A stretch of DNA of 64,000 bases from Nannochloropsis oceanica. Its lineage: Eukaryota; Sar; Eustigmatophyceae; Eustigmatales; Monodopsidaceae. Location: positions 688,001 to 752,000 of the forward strand of contig CP038111.1 in NCBI GenBank assembly GCA_004519485.1. The letters run 5' to 3'. The notes under the pieces are model-generated. The model had not been told where the DNA came from. It did not search any database and was given only the letters and a program-made list of their open reading frames with translations. How positions within the stretch are numbered: the first letter of the stretch is position 1; each line of letters begins with the position of its first letter. This document shows positions 11,601 through 21,741 of this stretch, in pieces. The position numbers and the translations under genes are program-made.

Positions 11601-12291
11601 AGGGTGAGGGCTAGCGAGTGATCGAATCGGATTACGTGTGATCAAATGGGCCAAGGAGGGATTGAGAGACGGGAGGCTGCATACTGGATACATATGAAGG
11701 GATAAAGTGTGGGAAGAACGCGACGTGTCCCGATCTGCACTTGTTTCTTATTTTTCATTCACTCACTACCTGCATCCGTCTATCCCCTACCCCATTCACT
11801 GTACGCAGGCAAATTTATCGCGATTGCCTCTACGACCGTGGAGACCGCCAATCCACTGCAGGAGCTAGAGCCGGCCGTCCGTCTGCTGGGTAACTACATC
11901 GAGCGATTTGACTCGGTGCGTGGAGAAGAAAGGAGGGGAAAAGGATGGGAGGGAGAAAAATCGAGGGAACCATTTGGGAGAAAGAGAGGGGGGAGGGAGG
12001 GAGGGAGGAAGGGAGGGAGGGACATGAGGACTACGACACGCGCGACCCCTAACTCATTTCTCTCTCATTCGTATCCTCTCTCCCTCGTTTCGTCTCTTTT
12101 CTTGCTAGGTGGAAGAAACGTTTGCTCCTTTGGAGGACGGGAGCAAGGATAATTGCTACATCTCCTCTTCCTATGATGCCACCTCCCACTTCGAGACGAC
12201 GGCGGAAGATGTTTTGTCTCTCTATCAACGCATCACGGGGAAGGAATTGGATTTGACGATTTCCGCGGACACTACCGACGCGGATTATTGA
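8679..12291 (+). CDS. GDI: Rab GDP-dissociation inhibitor (12 exons, about 500 aa)
   Basis: Exons: 8679-8888, 9131-9373, 9545-9613, 9743-9866, 10234-10311, 10449-10589, 10757-10848, 11013-11116, 11234-11281, 11479-11582, 11809-11915, 12109-12291; the phases close exactly. The protein has the GDI/REP signatures: [21 protein letters not shown] (FAD-like beta-alpha-beta start), [74 protein letters not shown], and [16 protein letters not shown] binds prenylated Rab-GDP, extracts it from membranes and recycles it in the cytosol. About 50 Pro/Glu/Ala-rich residues precede the conserved start, longer than in most GDIs. Most introns start gtagggaggg and end in CCCT-rich tracts. Intron 4 carries extra copies of the end of exon 4 including its donor (see repeat entry). 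Confidence 0.93.
9839..10090 (+). repeat. Tandem repeat of the exon 4 3' end plus splice donor inside GDI intron 4
   Basis: The last 30 or so bases of exon 4 (GATGAAAAGGACCCCAACAC... ending at 9866) together with the gtagg donor and the GGGAGG tract recur three more times, with the core starting at 9905, 9967 and 10029. Spacing is 66, 62 and 62 bases. Copies differ by only one or two bases in the exon-derived part, so the expansion is recent. Since 62 is not a multiple of three, use of a downstream donor would shift the frame. Confidence 0.9.
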
Positions 12292-13133
12292 GGGGAAGGA
12301 AGAGGAAGGGGAAGAGGAGGAAGAGGAGCAGGAGGAGCAGGAGGAGGAGGAGAGGGAGGGGGAGAAGGAGGAGGACGGGAGGAGGAGGAGCAGGAGCAGG
12401 AGCACATGTGGGGGGGGAGGAGGAGGGCGTCTTGTAACGGGTGGGGGGCGGACACCAGAGAGCAGAAGAAGAACAGGCGCGACGAATCTGGTGATGGGTT
12501 TTGAATAGAGACGGGAAGGTAGTAGCAGATGGAGTGAAAGTCAGAAAAGGGGGCGTAAGAACAAAGAAAAAACATGACAGTCGACGAGACAATGGAGTGA
12601 GGAGGTCGGCCTAGGGGTGAGACCGAGCAGCAGCCAGTGATAAACTTTTTTTGCTGAACACTAAATTCAGCCGCTTGGTTATGGTGGACTTGTCTGTGAC
12701 TTGCATTAGCGATTGCTGATTAAGAAGAGTCTCGTGCATTTATTTCTCGCCTTGCAAGGGCAGGCTGGAGCCTTAACGGGCATTTTTGATATTTGAATGT
12801 CCCAACGCCTCGCTCTCGCGCACTGGCCGGTGGTCCCTGAAATCCTTCCATTTGCTCTCGCGTACTCTCACCTTCGTCTCCTCTGGGCCTTTCCTTGGGC
12901 CTAAGCCATGTGGGAGCTCCTTTTTTGGTACATGAATGCACCGCTGTATGCCAATGATGGCTTAATCTGTCGCACTTCTTGCGTATCCATTCTGCCTTTT
13001 CCACCGCTCCTTGTCCGGCAATTGCGTCATGTTCCGTGGCTCTACCCTTGCACATAAACACCACCTAAACACTCCCACCTAACACGCAAATGTAGGATCC
13101 TTTTCAACTGTTAGCGGGCTTGTGGGGGCTGCA
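12292..13133. other. Intergenic region downstream of GDI
   Basis: It begins with an AGG/GGA-rich purine tract (12292-12425) in the presumed GDI 3' UTR. Reading frames here look like chance. It should hold the promoter of the downstream membrane-protein gene; no motif recognised. Confidence 0.4.
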
Positions 13134-16100
13134 ATGGTCGGCCGAAAGCAAGAGGGGCCATCTCTCCTGAACGACAGCGAAGCGTCCTCTCGTGCCTATT
13201 TAGCCTCGGCTTCTGTCACTTCTTCAACAGTGCCCTCATCCTCCTCATCAAGCAGACCTAATCATCCCTTATCAATTCAGAGCCCTGGAGGAAGTACATT
13301 TGAAGTGCACGTGGCCCCTGGGCCAATCACAACCCGCGAGGAGGTGGATCAGACTGGGGTCGGCCCCTTCGCCTTTCACACCCCTGCGCTTAAAGCCGGC
13401 AGCAGTGGCGGTGGTGGTGGGAAGAGCTATAGTAACACCACAAGCAACAATAACAGCAAAAGCAGTAGCAGCAGCTCCAACCGCAAGGCTTTGAGGAAGA
13501 AGTACAGTCGAAGCAACAGTGGGAGGCTGGATGGCTCCGCCTTGGTCTCAGCCGCCAGCGGCAGTACGAGCGGGAAGGGGAGGAAGAAAGAGAAAACCTT
13601 ATGCGAAAGCAATTGTAGCAACAGCAGCGGCAACATGGATGCCAGCGGTCAGCGTCGAGCACAGGAGGGAATAGGTATGCTGGGCCGAAGCACTAGGACT
13701 GTAAAGCGGTTGTGGCGACCGTTCGGGTTGGTTCATAATATTGTTGGGGACCACGAAGAGATGAGACGCCACCCTTCCCTGATGCACCGCGAACCCACCG
13801 CTCGAGTCACCCGTTTTTTCCTCTGGAGGAAATGGACGATCATAGTCATTATTTTGCAGTTGTACGTTCAGGTAGGGGTGGACATTAGAAATTTTAGCAT
13901 CTTCATGTCTGACCCGTACGAGTCAGTCTGCCCTTGCCGGAACGAGGTGGCGGCACAAAAGGCATTGGAAGAAGATGCTACGCGAGCTAATAAGGCCCGT
14001 CTAGCCACGCGTTCGGCGTTGGGAGTAGCCTCCATCTTGGCGGCCGTGCAGGGATCGCCTGCAACCGCCGCAGGGTATGCGGCGCAGGCCCAGCTTTACG
14101 ACAAAGACGTGGGGATAAGTGTCCCATCTGAACTTAGCGGGGCCTTCGTAGGGAAAGAGGAGCTCTTGAAAGGACTTGAGTTGAGTGGAATAAATGGAGG
14201 GGAAGGGGATGTGTGGAGCAGTGTGCTGTTTCAGGCGGATGGGAGTGTACTCTCGCCGCAGCAGGCCTTCGCCCAAGCCGTGGCTGATGGAACGTTATCG
14301 CCGGAGAGCACAATTAAGCGGCTACAGGGCTTGCAAGCTGCTTATATGAACGATGACGGAGGAGATGAAGGTAGACGTCGTCTTCAAGAGCAGCAGCTGC
14401 TGCCCTCCTCCTCAACCACGACTCCCACAATCACCAATACCTCAGACGCTAATGGCACGGTTGAGGAAGACGTTAACACGGCCTGTGACATCTGCGACAG
14501 CGTGGCAAGCATGGCCCGGACCGGAATGCTTCCTTCTTGTTACAAGTATCATGCCTTGCCAGGGTTCAATAACGTGATCGAAACGGCGGGGAACGACGGG
14601 AGGGTTGGCCTGGTGGCCTTTCGGACTGTCAACTCGACCACGCCTATCTCTCTGGTCTACCGGTGCAACGACACGGAGGTGGGCACCAAAAACACCACCT
14701 GCTTTTACGACGATAAGCTCTTGCTCAAACGGGGTTGTTTATTAGGGTTTTATGCTTCGGAGTACGTGACAATCGAGATGAGTACTGTGTTGGCTCGTCT
14801 GACGTACGCGCCTAGCTTGACCATGCGGTGGGCAGACTGCGACCCTATCACACACACACAAGTCCGAGACAAGGTCTGCTTATTAGATGGAAAGATGGTG
14901 TCGCTGGGGTATTGTGAGGCAGCGGGCTTGGTATCCCCTGTGGTAGAACGGCAATGCTGCTTGGGCTCGGAGGATATTTTTGACACGGTCTACAACCAGG
15001 ACTACAACAACTTGATGATCTTCTTCGACGTGGTATCCTTGATTGTCTCCTTTTCGCGGCTTATTTCCATGCACCTGGCACTGTATTTCATCGACTCCTA
15101 CAAGATGTCGGCCATCTTCGTTATGTGGACCTGGGCAGTTCCCTTCCTGGGGGCTTTCCTTAAGTACTCCTACCCATTGAATGACTTCGTCTCTCAATTA
15201 GGCCGGGAGGGAGCGATCAACTTTATGCAATCCTTGACGGGAGCCGAGTACGTGAGTAACACCGTACTGACCAAAGCGATGGCTGAGGCTTTGTCACGCT
15301 CTGGAGGATACGATCCTATCGTGCTTTACCTCATGGATCTGATCGATGCACTGCGAAGTTACGCCGTGTACGGTCAGGCGTTTGTAATGGTGACGATCGA
15401 ATTTTACTATCGCTTTTTATACGCGCTGATGGTCCTGGGTGAACTCGGCCCTCTAGCCATATGTGTCTTGCCGGGGTTCCGGTCTGCAGCTGTGGTACTT
15501 AAGACACTGCTACCCGAGTCAGCCACGCTGGGATGGATGGTGAGCGTGGGCCCTATGGTGTACATGCCTTTTTTGGCTTGTGTCCTCATCATGTTCATCC
15601 AGGTGTTTTCGGACCACTGGTTCACCTTGGCGGCGCTCTTCTACTCATTGAGCAATCTGGCCATGATTGTCTTCTATTGGCGCAACTCAAGCATTTATAT
15701 GGACCCTATCTCCTTCCGAAAGCAGTTGCACAGGCAAGACATGATCCGCAATATTCTGTTGGCCTTGTCTTTTGCATTTTCCATGGTCTTTATGGTCGAA
15801 AGCTCTCAAAAAGAGACCCAGGGTGCTGCGAGTACGATGCGGACGATCGGCCCGGCGGGATTCCTAAGTTTCATAGTCCGCTGCATTTCCACCTTTCAGT
15901 TGGCAAGTGTGTTTAGCGCTGATGTGGTTCTCTACATGCTTCGGCGACTCCAGCGTCAAGCACGACAAGATCGACTTAGCAACATGGAGTACGAACGCGC
16001 GCTGAAAGAGTTCTGGATCCTGGATGATCCGAAGGACCAGGAATTGGAGGTGCACGGGGATAGTATTGACATAAGTGCAAGTGCCAGCGCGGCCGTGGCT

Positions 16101-16418
16101 GGCATGGGCCGCAAGACCATGAAGGAAATGGAGAGTTCCGGGGGAATCAGTATGCGGAGCTGGAATAGTGTGGATGGTATTCTGTCGCCAGGAGAGGGGA
16201 TGATTGACGGACCAGGGGGAATCGCGAAAGTGGTGGAGGTGGGTGAAGGAGGGGATGGCCGGGGGGGGTTGCGAAACAGCAGCAGGCGCCCGCCATCGGT
16301 CACATTTACATCGTCTTCGCCTACCTTGTTGCAGACGGACAGTAGCTGTGGTAGTGCAGTAAGTAGTGACAAGGAGAGGACTGGTACAACCCCTTTGAGG
16401 GGAAGGCGAGGCCCGTAA
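13134..16418 (+). CDS. Large polytopic membrane protein of unknown family (intronless, 1094 aa)
   Basis: A single exon starting at ATG 13134. Residues 1-225 are Ser/Asn/Lys-rich and low complexity, probably cytosolic. A first membrane segment (WTIIVIILQLYVQVGVDI) lies at about 234-251. Residues about 255-620 look extracytosolic, with many Cys (CPC, CDICD, CYKY, RQCC) and N-x-S/T sites. Then come about seven more hydrophobic segments between residues 620 and 950, for example LMIFFDVVSLIVSFSRLI, FVMWTWAVPFLGAFL, FLACVLIMFIQVF, FTLAALFYSLSNLAMIVFYW and NILLALSFAFSMVFMV. The tail is again cytosolic and low complexity. I do not recognise the family; the layout of one helix, a Cys-rich ectodomain and a helical bundle would suit a channel, receptor or transporter, but no motif decides. 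Lack of introns contrasts with its neighbours. Confidence 0.75.
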   Translation: MVGRKQEGPSLLNDSEASSRAYLASASVTSSTVPSSSSSSRPNHPLSIQSPGGSTFEVHVAPGPITTREEVDQTGVGPFAFHTPALKAGSSGGGGGKSYSNTTSNNNSKSSSSSSNRKALRKKYSRSNSGRLDGSALVSAASGSTSGKGRKKEKTLCESNCSNSSGNMDASGQRRAQEGIGMLGRSTRTVKRLWRPFGLVHNIVGDHEEMRRHPSLMHREPTARVTRFFLWRKWTIIVIILQLYVQVGVDIRNFSIFMSDPYESVCPCRNEVAAQKALEEDATRANKARLATRSALGVASILAAVQGSPATAAGYAAQAQLYDKDVGISVPSELSGAFVGKEELLKGLELSGINGGEGDVWSSVLFQADGSVLSPQQAFAQAVADGTLSPESTIKRLQGLQAAYMNDDGGDEGRRRLQEQQLLPSSSTTTPTITNTSDANGTVEEDVNTACDICDSVASMARTGMLPSCYKYHALPGFNNVIETAGNDGRVGLVAFRTVNSTTPISLVYRCNDTEVGTKNTTCFYDDKLLLKRGCLLGFYASEYVTIEMSTVLARLTYAPSLTMRWADCDPITHTQVRDKVCLLDGKMVSLGYCEAAGLVSPVVERQCCLGSEDIFDTVYNQDYNNLMIFFDVVSLIVSFSRLISMHLALYFIDSYKMSAIFVMWTWAVPFLGAFLKYSYPLNDFVSQLGREGAINFMQSLTGAEYVSNTVLTKAMAEALSRSGGYDPIVLYLMDLIDALRSYAVYGQAFVMVTIEFYYRFLYALMVLGELGPLAICVLPGFRSAAVVLKTLLPESATLGWMVSVGPMVYMPFLACVLIMFIQVFSDHWFTLAALFYSLSNLAMIVFYWRNSSIYMDPISFRKQLHRQDMIRNILLALSFAFSMVFMVESSQKETQGAASTMRTIGPAGFLSFIVRCISTFQLASVFSADVVLYMLRRLQRQARQDRLSNMEYERALKEFWILDDPKDQELEVHGDSIDISASASAAVAGMGRKTMKEMESSGGISMRSWNSVDGILSPGEGMIDGPGGIAKVVEVGEGGDGRGGLRNSSRRPPSVTFTSSSPTLLQTDSSCGSAVSSDKERTGTTPLRGRRGP

Positions 16419-16597
16419 TTTTCTAAAGTTTTTAAATAACATAGGAGACGCCGAACGCAGCATGTAAATTTTATAAATTGACTGAAATGAGAAAGAAACT
16501 ACGACAGGAAAAGCCTTGAGTAGTAATATCATGTTGAGGCACAGGGCCAGAAATCGCTTCTTTGTGCTATGTCAAATTCGTCATATACGCTCTCTAA
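16419..16597. other. Short convergent 3' gap
   Basis: It separates the tail-to-tail membrane-protein and MutL genes and is AT-rich compared with its surroundings. No feature recognised. Confidence 0.3.
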
Positions 16598-19500
16598 TTA
16601 GATCCCTTCTCCTCCTTGCAGCGTCGTCAGGTCCACCAGGTGTCGCATGGTGGGTCGTCCGTGAGGACAGTTCCAGGGTTGCTCAATCTCGGCCAAATTT
16701 GACACCACCTTCTGCATCTGGAGGGGGGGGGGGAAGGATGGAAGAAATAGGAAAGGGAAAACAGGCGATGTACGTGAGCAAATGTGGGAATTTATCTGAT
16801 TCTGTTTGTTCATTCCGGCACCTCCCTCCCTCTTTCCCTCCCACCCTCCCTCTCTCGTTCCCTTTTATTACCTGCGGCTTGGTCAAGGCCTTTCCAATCA
16901 TAATCGACATCCGACACGCCCTGGATGCAAACATGGCCCTAATCTTCGGCAGCCGCACTGAGGGCCCGCCTTGCCCTCTATCCTCCTTCCCGCTCTCCTC
17001 CCCTGCCCCCTCACCATCGGCACCGGCAAAGCCAAACGAGGAATCTCCGAGAAGGGAGGCGAGTTCATGGATGTCTTCCAAGCCAAATTGGACGCCTTTA
17101 CTGTAAGGAAGGGAGAGGAGTTTCACCCTCTGCATGGGCCCTGCCTCCGGGTCGACGAGAAAGGAGAAGCCATTCTGTTTGAAGGTGTGGAGGTGCTCGA
17201 GAATGATGACTTCCTCCATGGCACTCAATTCGAGAGGCTTGGGTGCAATGAGGCGCTGCTCATGGAGGGTAGTCGTGGACTGACGGAGTGAAGGAAAGAG
17301 GGAGGATTAAATGGGTGAGGACACAAAAAAGGGATGTATTTCGATCCCCAACCTACCTACCTCCCTCCCTCCCTCCCTCCCTACCGACCGACCTACCTAC
17401 CTGCAGTGTCTCAAAGTTATACTTTTCGTCGCAGGCGTGCTGATCCAGAATGAACACATCGGCGCCAATTCGAGCAATGATAAAGCCCAGGTTGAACTAC
17501 AAGAAAGGGATCAGACACGTTGAAAGAGTCGGTCAATGAGTGAGTGGTGCCGGTGTCTTCCTTCTTCCCTTCTGCCCCCCGTCCTACCCCCTCTTCCCAT
17601 CCTCACCTGCCCCAGTACCACCAAGCGTTTCAAGTGCATTTTGGTCAACACGCGAGAGAAAACCCTAGCCGCCTCCTCTGTATCCCTTCCGGCGATCGAC
17701 ACACTCTCCTTTTCATTGTCCTCTCGCCCTCCCTTCTTGCCCTTGGCCCATGTTGCCGAGGACAACACCGACGCCATCGCCTTCCCTCCCTCTCCCTCCC
17801 TCCTCCCCCTCCTTGCCCGGCCCAATGCCTTGGAGACGTCAAAAACAAATGGTCTCTTCATCTCCCCACTCTCCTTCTTCTCCTTCCGCAGCTGCGTCTC
17901 TCCATCCATCCCTGGCAGCATTAACCCCCCCAGCCCCTTCCCCGCCGGTGTAAGCACTCCCTCATCCACCCCTCCCTCTTTCCCTTCCTCCTTCACTCCT
18001 TCCTCCTCACCCTCTCCCTCATCCACGAGCATCGCCGTCGGGGGTAGGGTATGTGAGCAGGCACACACCCCTCCACCCCTCCCTCCCTCCCTCCTTCCCT
18101 CCACCTTTTCTCTTACCGCGCCCTCTCGTCGAGCGCGCTTGGGAAGAGGAGAAGGAGGTAGGGATGCAGTCTGACCCACAGACAAGGCTTCTCCCTCTTC
18201 TTCCTCCTCTTCTTCCATTTCCTCCTCCTCCTGCTCGTCCTCCTCCCTTTCCTCCTCCACCTCCCCCTCCTCCTCCATCACCTCCTCCTCCTCCTCTTTC
18301 TCTTCCTCTTCATCCTCTCTGTTTTCCGTATCCCAATTATCCTCCTCCTCTTCATCCCTCCCTCCCTCCCCTTCTTGTCGCCGAGAAAACGAAGGCGCCA
18401 GAAACGCGTTCAATTTCCGATGAATCCTATCACGAGGCAGAGGCGGAGGAGGAGGGGAGGGCGAGGAGGAGGAAGAGGGGGAGGGAGGGGGAGAAGTGAG
18501 CACATAGGAAGAGGGGGGAGGGACGTTGATTTTGACATCCACATTGTTCCGAGCGAGGAAACGTGTGATGAGACCGGTAGATCCCCCCCCCGCTCCCCCC
18601 CTCCCTCGCATTCTCCCACTCCAACCTCCTCCTTCTCCTCCTCCTCCTCCTCCGCCTCCTCGTCCTTCTCCTCTCCCTCCTCCTCTTCCTCCTTCTCCTC
18701 CTCTCGTCCCCCCTCCACCACCATCAGCGCTGCCCCCAGCATTAGTACGGAGGAGTGATGAAGAGGACGGAGAGGGCTTGCAAGGGTCTGTAGATCTAGG
18801 ATGGCTATCCATGTCGCTGTTGCGGTGCCGCCTGCCCCTGCAAAGGACGGAAGGCAGGGAGGAAATGCCACTTCCTCCTTCCTCTTCCTCAAGTTCCACC
18901 TCGTCCTCATATTCCTCCGCCGTGTCCTCCTCCATTCTTCCCTCCTCACTATGCTCCGCCTCTCTTTCCTTCCGCGGTGCTAAAGTGGGAGTAACAGCAG
19001 CAGCTGAAGCAACGAAAGCTTCTTCCTCTCCTCCTTCCCCCTCCTCCCTCGCCGCCTCCTCCTCTTCCACGGCCTCCATGCTTTTTCCCTCCTCCACCAG
19101 CCCCTTGGCAACACCCTCACCAGTAGCAGCAGCAGCAGCAGCAGCAGCAGCGCCCCCACCACCATCACTACCACCACCAGCGTTTTTCATCGAGAGAGAT
19201 ACAGCGAGAGCTTTTGCCGCCTTGTTGCCCTGTCCACCGGCCACCTGGTCGGATAGAGCGCAAGAGGAAACGACAACGCAATCAAGTCAGGAAATCCCAT
19301 TTCAAAGTCAAATTTGGAAAAATATTAAATGACAACGTTTATGTCCACCCTCTGCTTGCCCTTCCTCCCTCCCTCCCTCCCTTTCTACCTGAAACGTCCT
19401 CTGATGGTCGTGAATCCCCCACATGGACTGGAGCTTCTCTTTGAGCTTGACCAGCAACAGAGCCTCTTGAGTCAGAAATATCTCGCGTTTGTCTGGGGTG

Positions 19501-21741
19501 ACATTCACGTCAAAGGTGCCTGAGGAAGAGAGGGAGGAAGTGAGGGAGGAAGGGAGGGTTGGATGAGTGAAGAGGAGGACTGAAGGAACGGAAGAAGGGA
19601 GGGCAGGGGGGGGGGGGGAGGAGAACCTACCCGGAGGTGCCTGGATGTTGAGGATCACTGCTGGTTTGTGCTTCATCTCGTACTGTCGCCACACCTGTCC
19701 GTGGTTTCAAACGAACGACTAAGCAATTATGGAGCCGTGCATGCTTGAACAGGACACCCCTCCCTCCCTCCCTCCCTCCCTCCCTCCCTCCCATCCCTCT
19801 CCCTCCCACCTCATTCAACACCCGTGTCACCCGCGGCAAGTCCACGGGCCGGGAGTTAAGAAAGATGAACTGTCGATCATTGTCGCTGCGGCCCACGCCT
19901 TCACCTGCCTGGAGGGAGGCAGAGAGGGAAGGAGAGAGGGTGGTGTCACAAAAGTGCGTGAAGATCTTGCACAGGGAGAAAAAGGAACGAACCTTTGAAA
20001 CCAAGCCCACGATTTTGGTGACCGCTTCCTCCTCCTCCTCCTCGCCCTTCTCCTCCTCCTCGCCTCCCCCTCCTTCCCCTCCTTTCCGTCCTCCCTCCAC
20101 TTCCACTTCCAAGTGCAACGGCAAGAGAGACGAAGCAAACGCCGCGCCGAAGATGGACACAACGTTGTCGCGGATGGAGGGGCTCCCTTGCGTTCCGAGG
20201 AGCTGCTGCCTGGAGAGAGAAGGAGGGAGGGGGGGAGGAAGGGAGGGAGGGAGGGAGAGAGGATGATGGCATGAGACGGCGCCCGGCTACCCGCAGAGGA
20301 AGGAAAAGAAGGAGGGAGGGGGGGAGGGGCTGATGGGTGGACCTGTTTCCTTTGGCTCCCTTAATGTTCGAGCAGGTGATACGGACGCCCGTGGCGACCA
20401 AGGCGTAAGCTTGGAGGACGCGCAGAAGCCTCGCCGACTGCTTCGGGACGGTGCTGAGGGAGGAAAGGAGAGAGGGAGGGAGGGAGGAAGAGAGGGAGGT
20501 TTGGATGAATATGGATTACAAGGATCGGCTGCAAAGGTGACAAGTACACACGATCGTGTCGTTTCCTTCCTTCCCTCCATCCCTCCCTCCCTCCTCCGCC
20601 TCTTACCGCTTGAATTCGGCCCGTCGGACCGGGAGCGGCTCAAAAAGACGGAAAACGGTGATAGTGGTACCTGGCTGTCTGGCCATGGGGGTCTGTGAGC
20701 AGATGGCGCCCGTGCTGGAGGTATAGTCCGCGTGTCCAGGGGAAATGTGGGGAAGGGAGAAAAAAAGGGAGGACGGATTTAAGAAATTGAGAGGCCGCAC
20801 CATGATCCGCCTGCCCTCTGTATTTTCTTTTTATTAATTTCCTCCCTCCTCTCCCTCCCACCCTCCCTCCTCACCGGCCGTAGACGATTCTGGCTCCAAT
20901 CGACTCATCCTCCACCCTTGTCGTCACTTCGAACCCCCCAGCAATCTCACACAACGAAGACAAGGCCTCGCCCCTGAATCCAAAAGAGACGACAGACTGC
21001 AAATCTGTAAAGGACGACAATTTGCTGGTGTGGTACTTGAGCGTGAGGGCCTGTGGAAATGAGGAAGGGGGAGCAGTTAGGAAGAGTCAAACCGTCGCCC
21101 AGCCCTCCTCCCGCTTTCCCTCCGCTTCCCTCTCCCTTTTCCTGGTTTGCAACCACGTACGTACTTGGTAATTTTTGGGGGCGATACCGCTACCATTATC
21201 CGATACCTCAATGAGCTCTAAGCCCCAGTCTCTGAGCTTTACCTCCACCTGTTCATGGAGCGGGAGCGGGAGTAGGAAGCAAATGGAGGGGATAGAAAAA
21301 TATGTAATGAAATGGACGAGAAGGGAGGACACATGCATCTATCATTGTCACCTGTCTGGCCCCAGCATCTAGTGCATTCTCTACAAGCTCCTTGACTGCT
21401 GTCGCGAGGTCGATGACGACCTGGTAGTGGGCAACAAATGGGAGGGGGGAGGAGGAAAGGGTGGGAGTGAGGCTTGGGGCGTTGAGCAAGGCAACAGCGA
21501 ACAAACCAACAAAATATACCTGTCCCGAACAGATCCGTGCCACGGATGAGCGGTCTATAGCCTTAATTTCAGGTGCGGCACGCTGATGGTAGTGCTTTTC
21601 CTGGTCGACGCCTTGCTCCTCGCCATCTCCTCCCCGCTCCGTTCCCCTCTCCTCTTTCTCTGTGTCCCGTGCCACCACGCCCGCGGTCAGCGATGATGGA
21701 ATCACGTCATCATCCACATCAGCGGCAAAGGCCTCCATCAT
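16598..21741 (-). CDS. PMS1: MutL homologue, PMS2/PMS1 endonuclease type (14 exons, about 1180 aa)
   Basis: Exons in order: 21520-21741, 21352-21420, 21165-21248, 20875-21050, 20607-20714, 20343-20453, 19993-20209, 19810-19908, 19631-19694, 19389-19519, 17607-19244, 17401-17496, 16872-17279, 16598-16717; phases close. The GHKL ATPase motifs are complete: [11 protein letters not shown] (about residue 85), DNGSG (114-118), GFRGEAL (149-155), and the transducer [14 protein letters not shown]. Exon 11 is one 546-residue low-complexity linker of Glu, Gly and Ser runs. The C-terminal dimerisation/nuclease domain has FNLGFII, then [12 protein letters not shown] (about 991-1002), an intact DQHA-x2-E-x4-E metal motif, then [12 protein letters not shown] and [11 protein letters not shown]. 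Together these make it the nicking subunit of MutL-alpha in nuclear mismatch repair. The linker is longer than in yeast or human PMS proteins. Gene naming (yeast PMS1 equals human PMS2) follows the nuclease motif. Confidence 0.9.

Noticed and set aside
12720-13064. A 114-codon minus-strand frame downstream of GDI
   Set aside because: No recognisable domain, no splice-linked partner, and composition like intergenic DNA.
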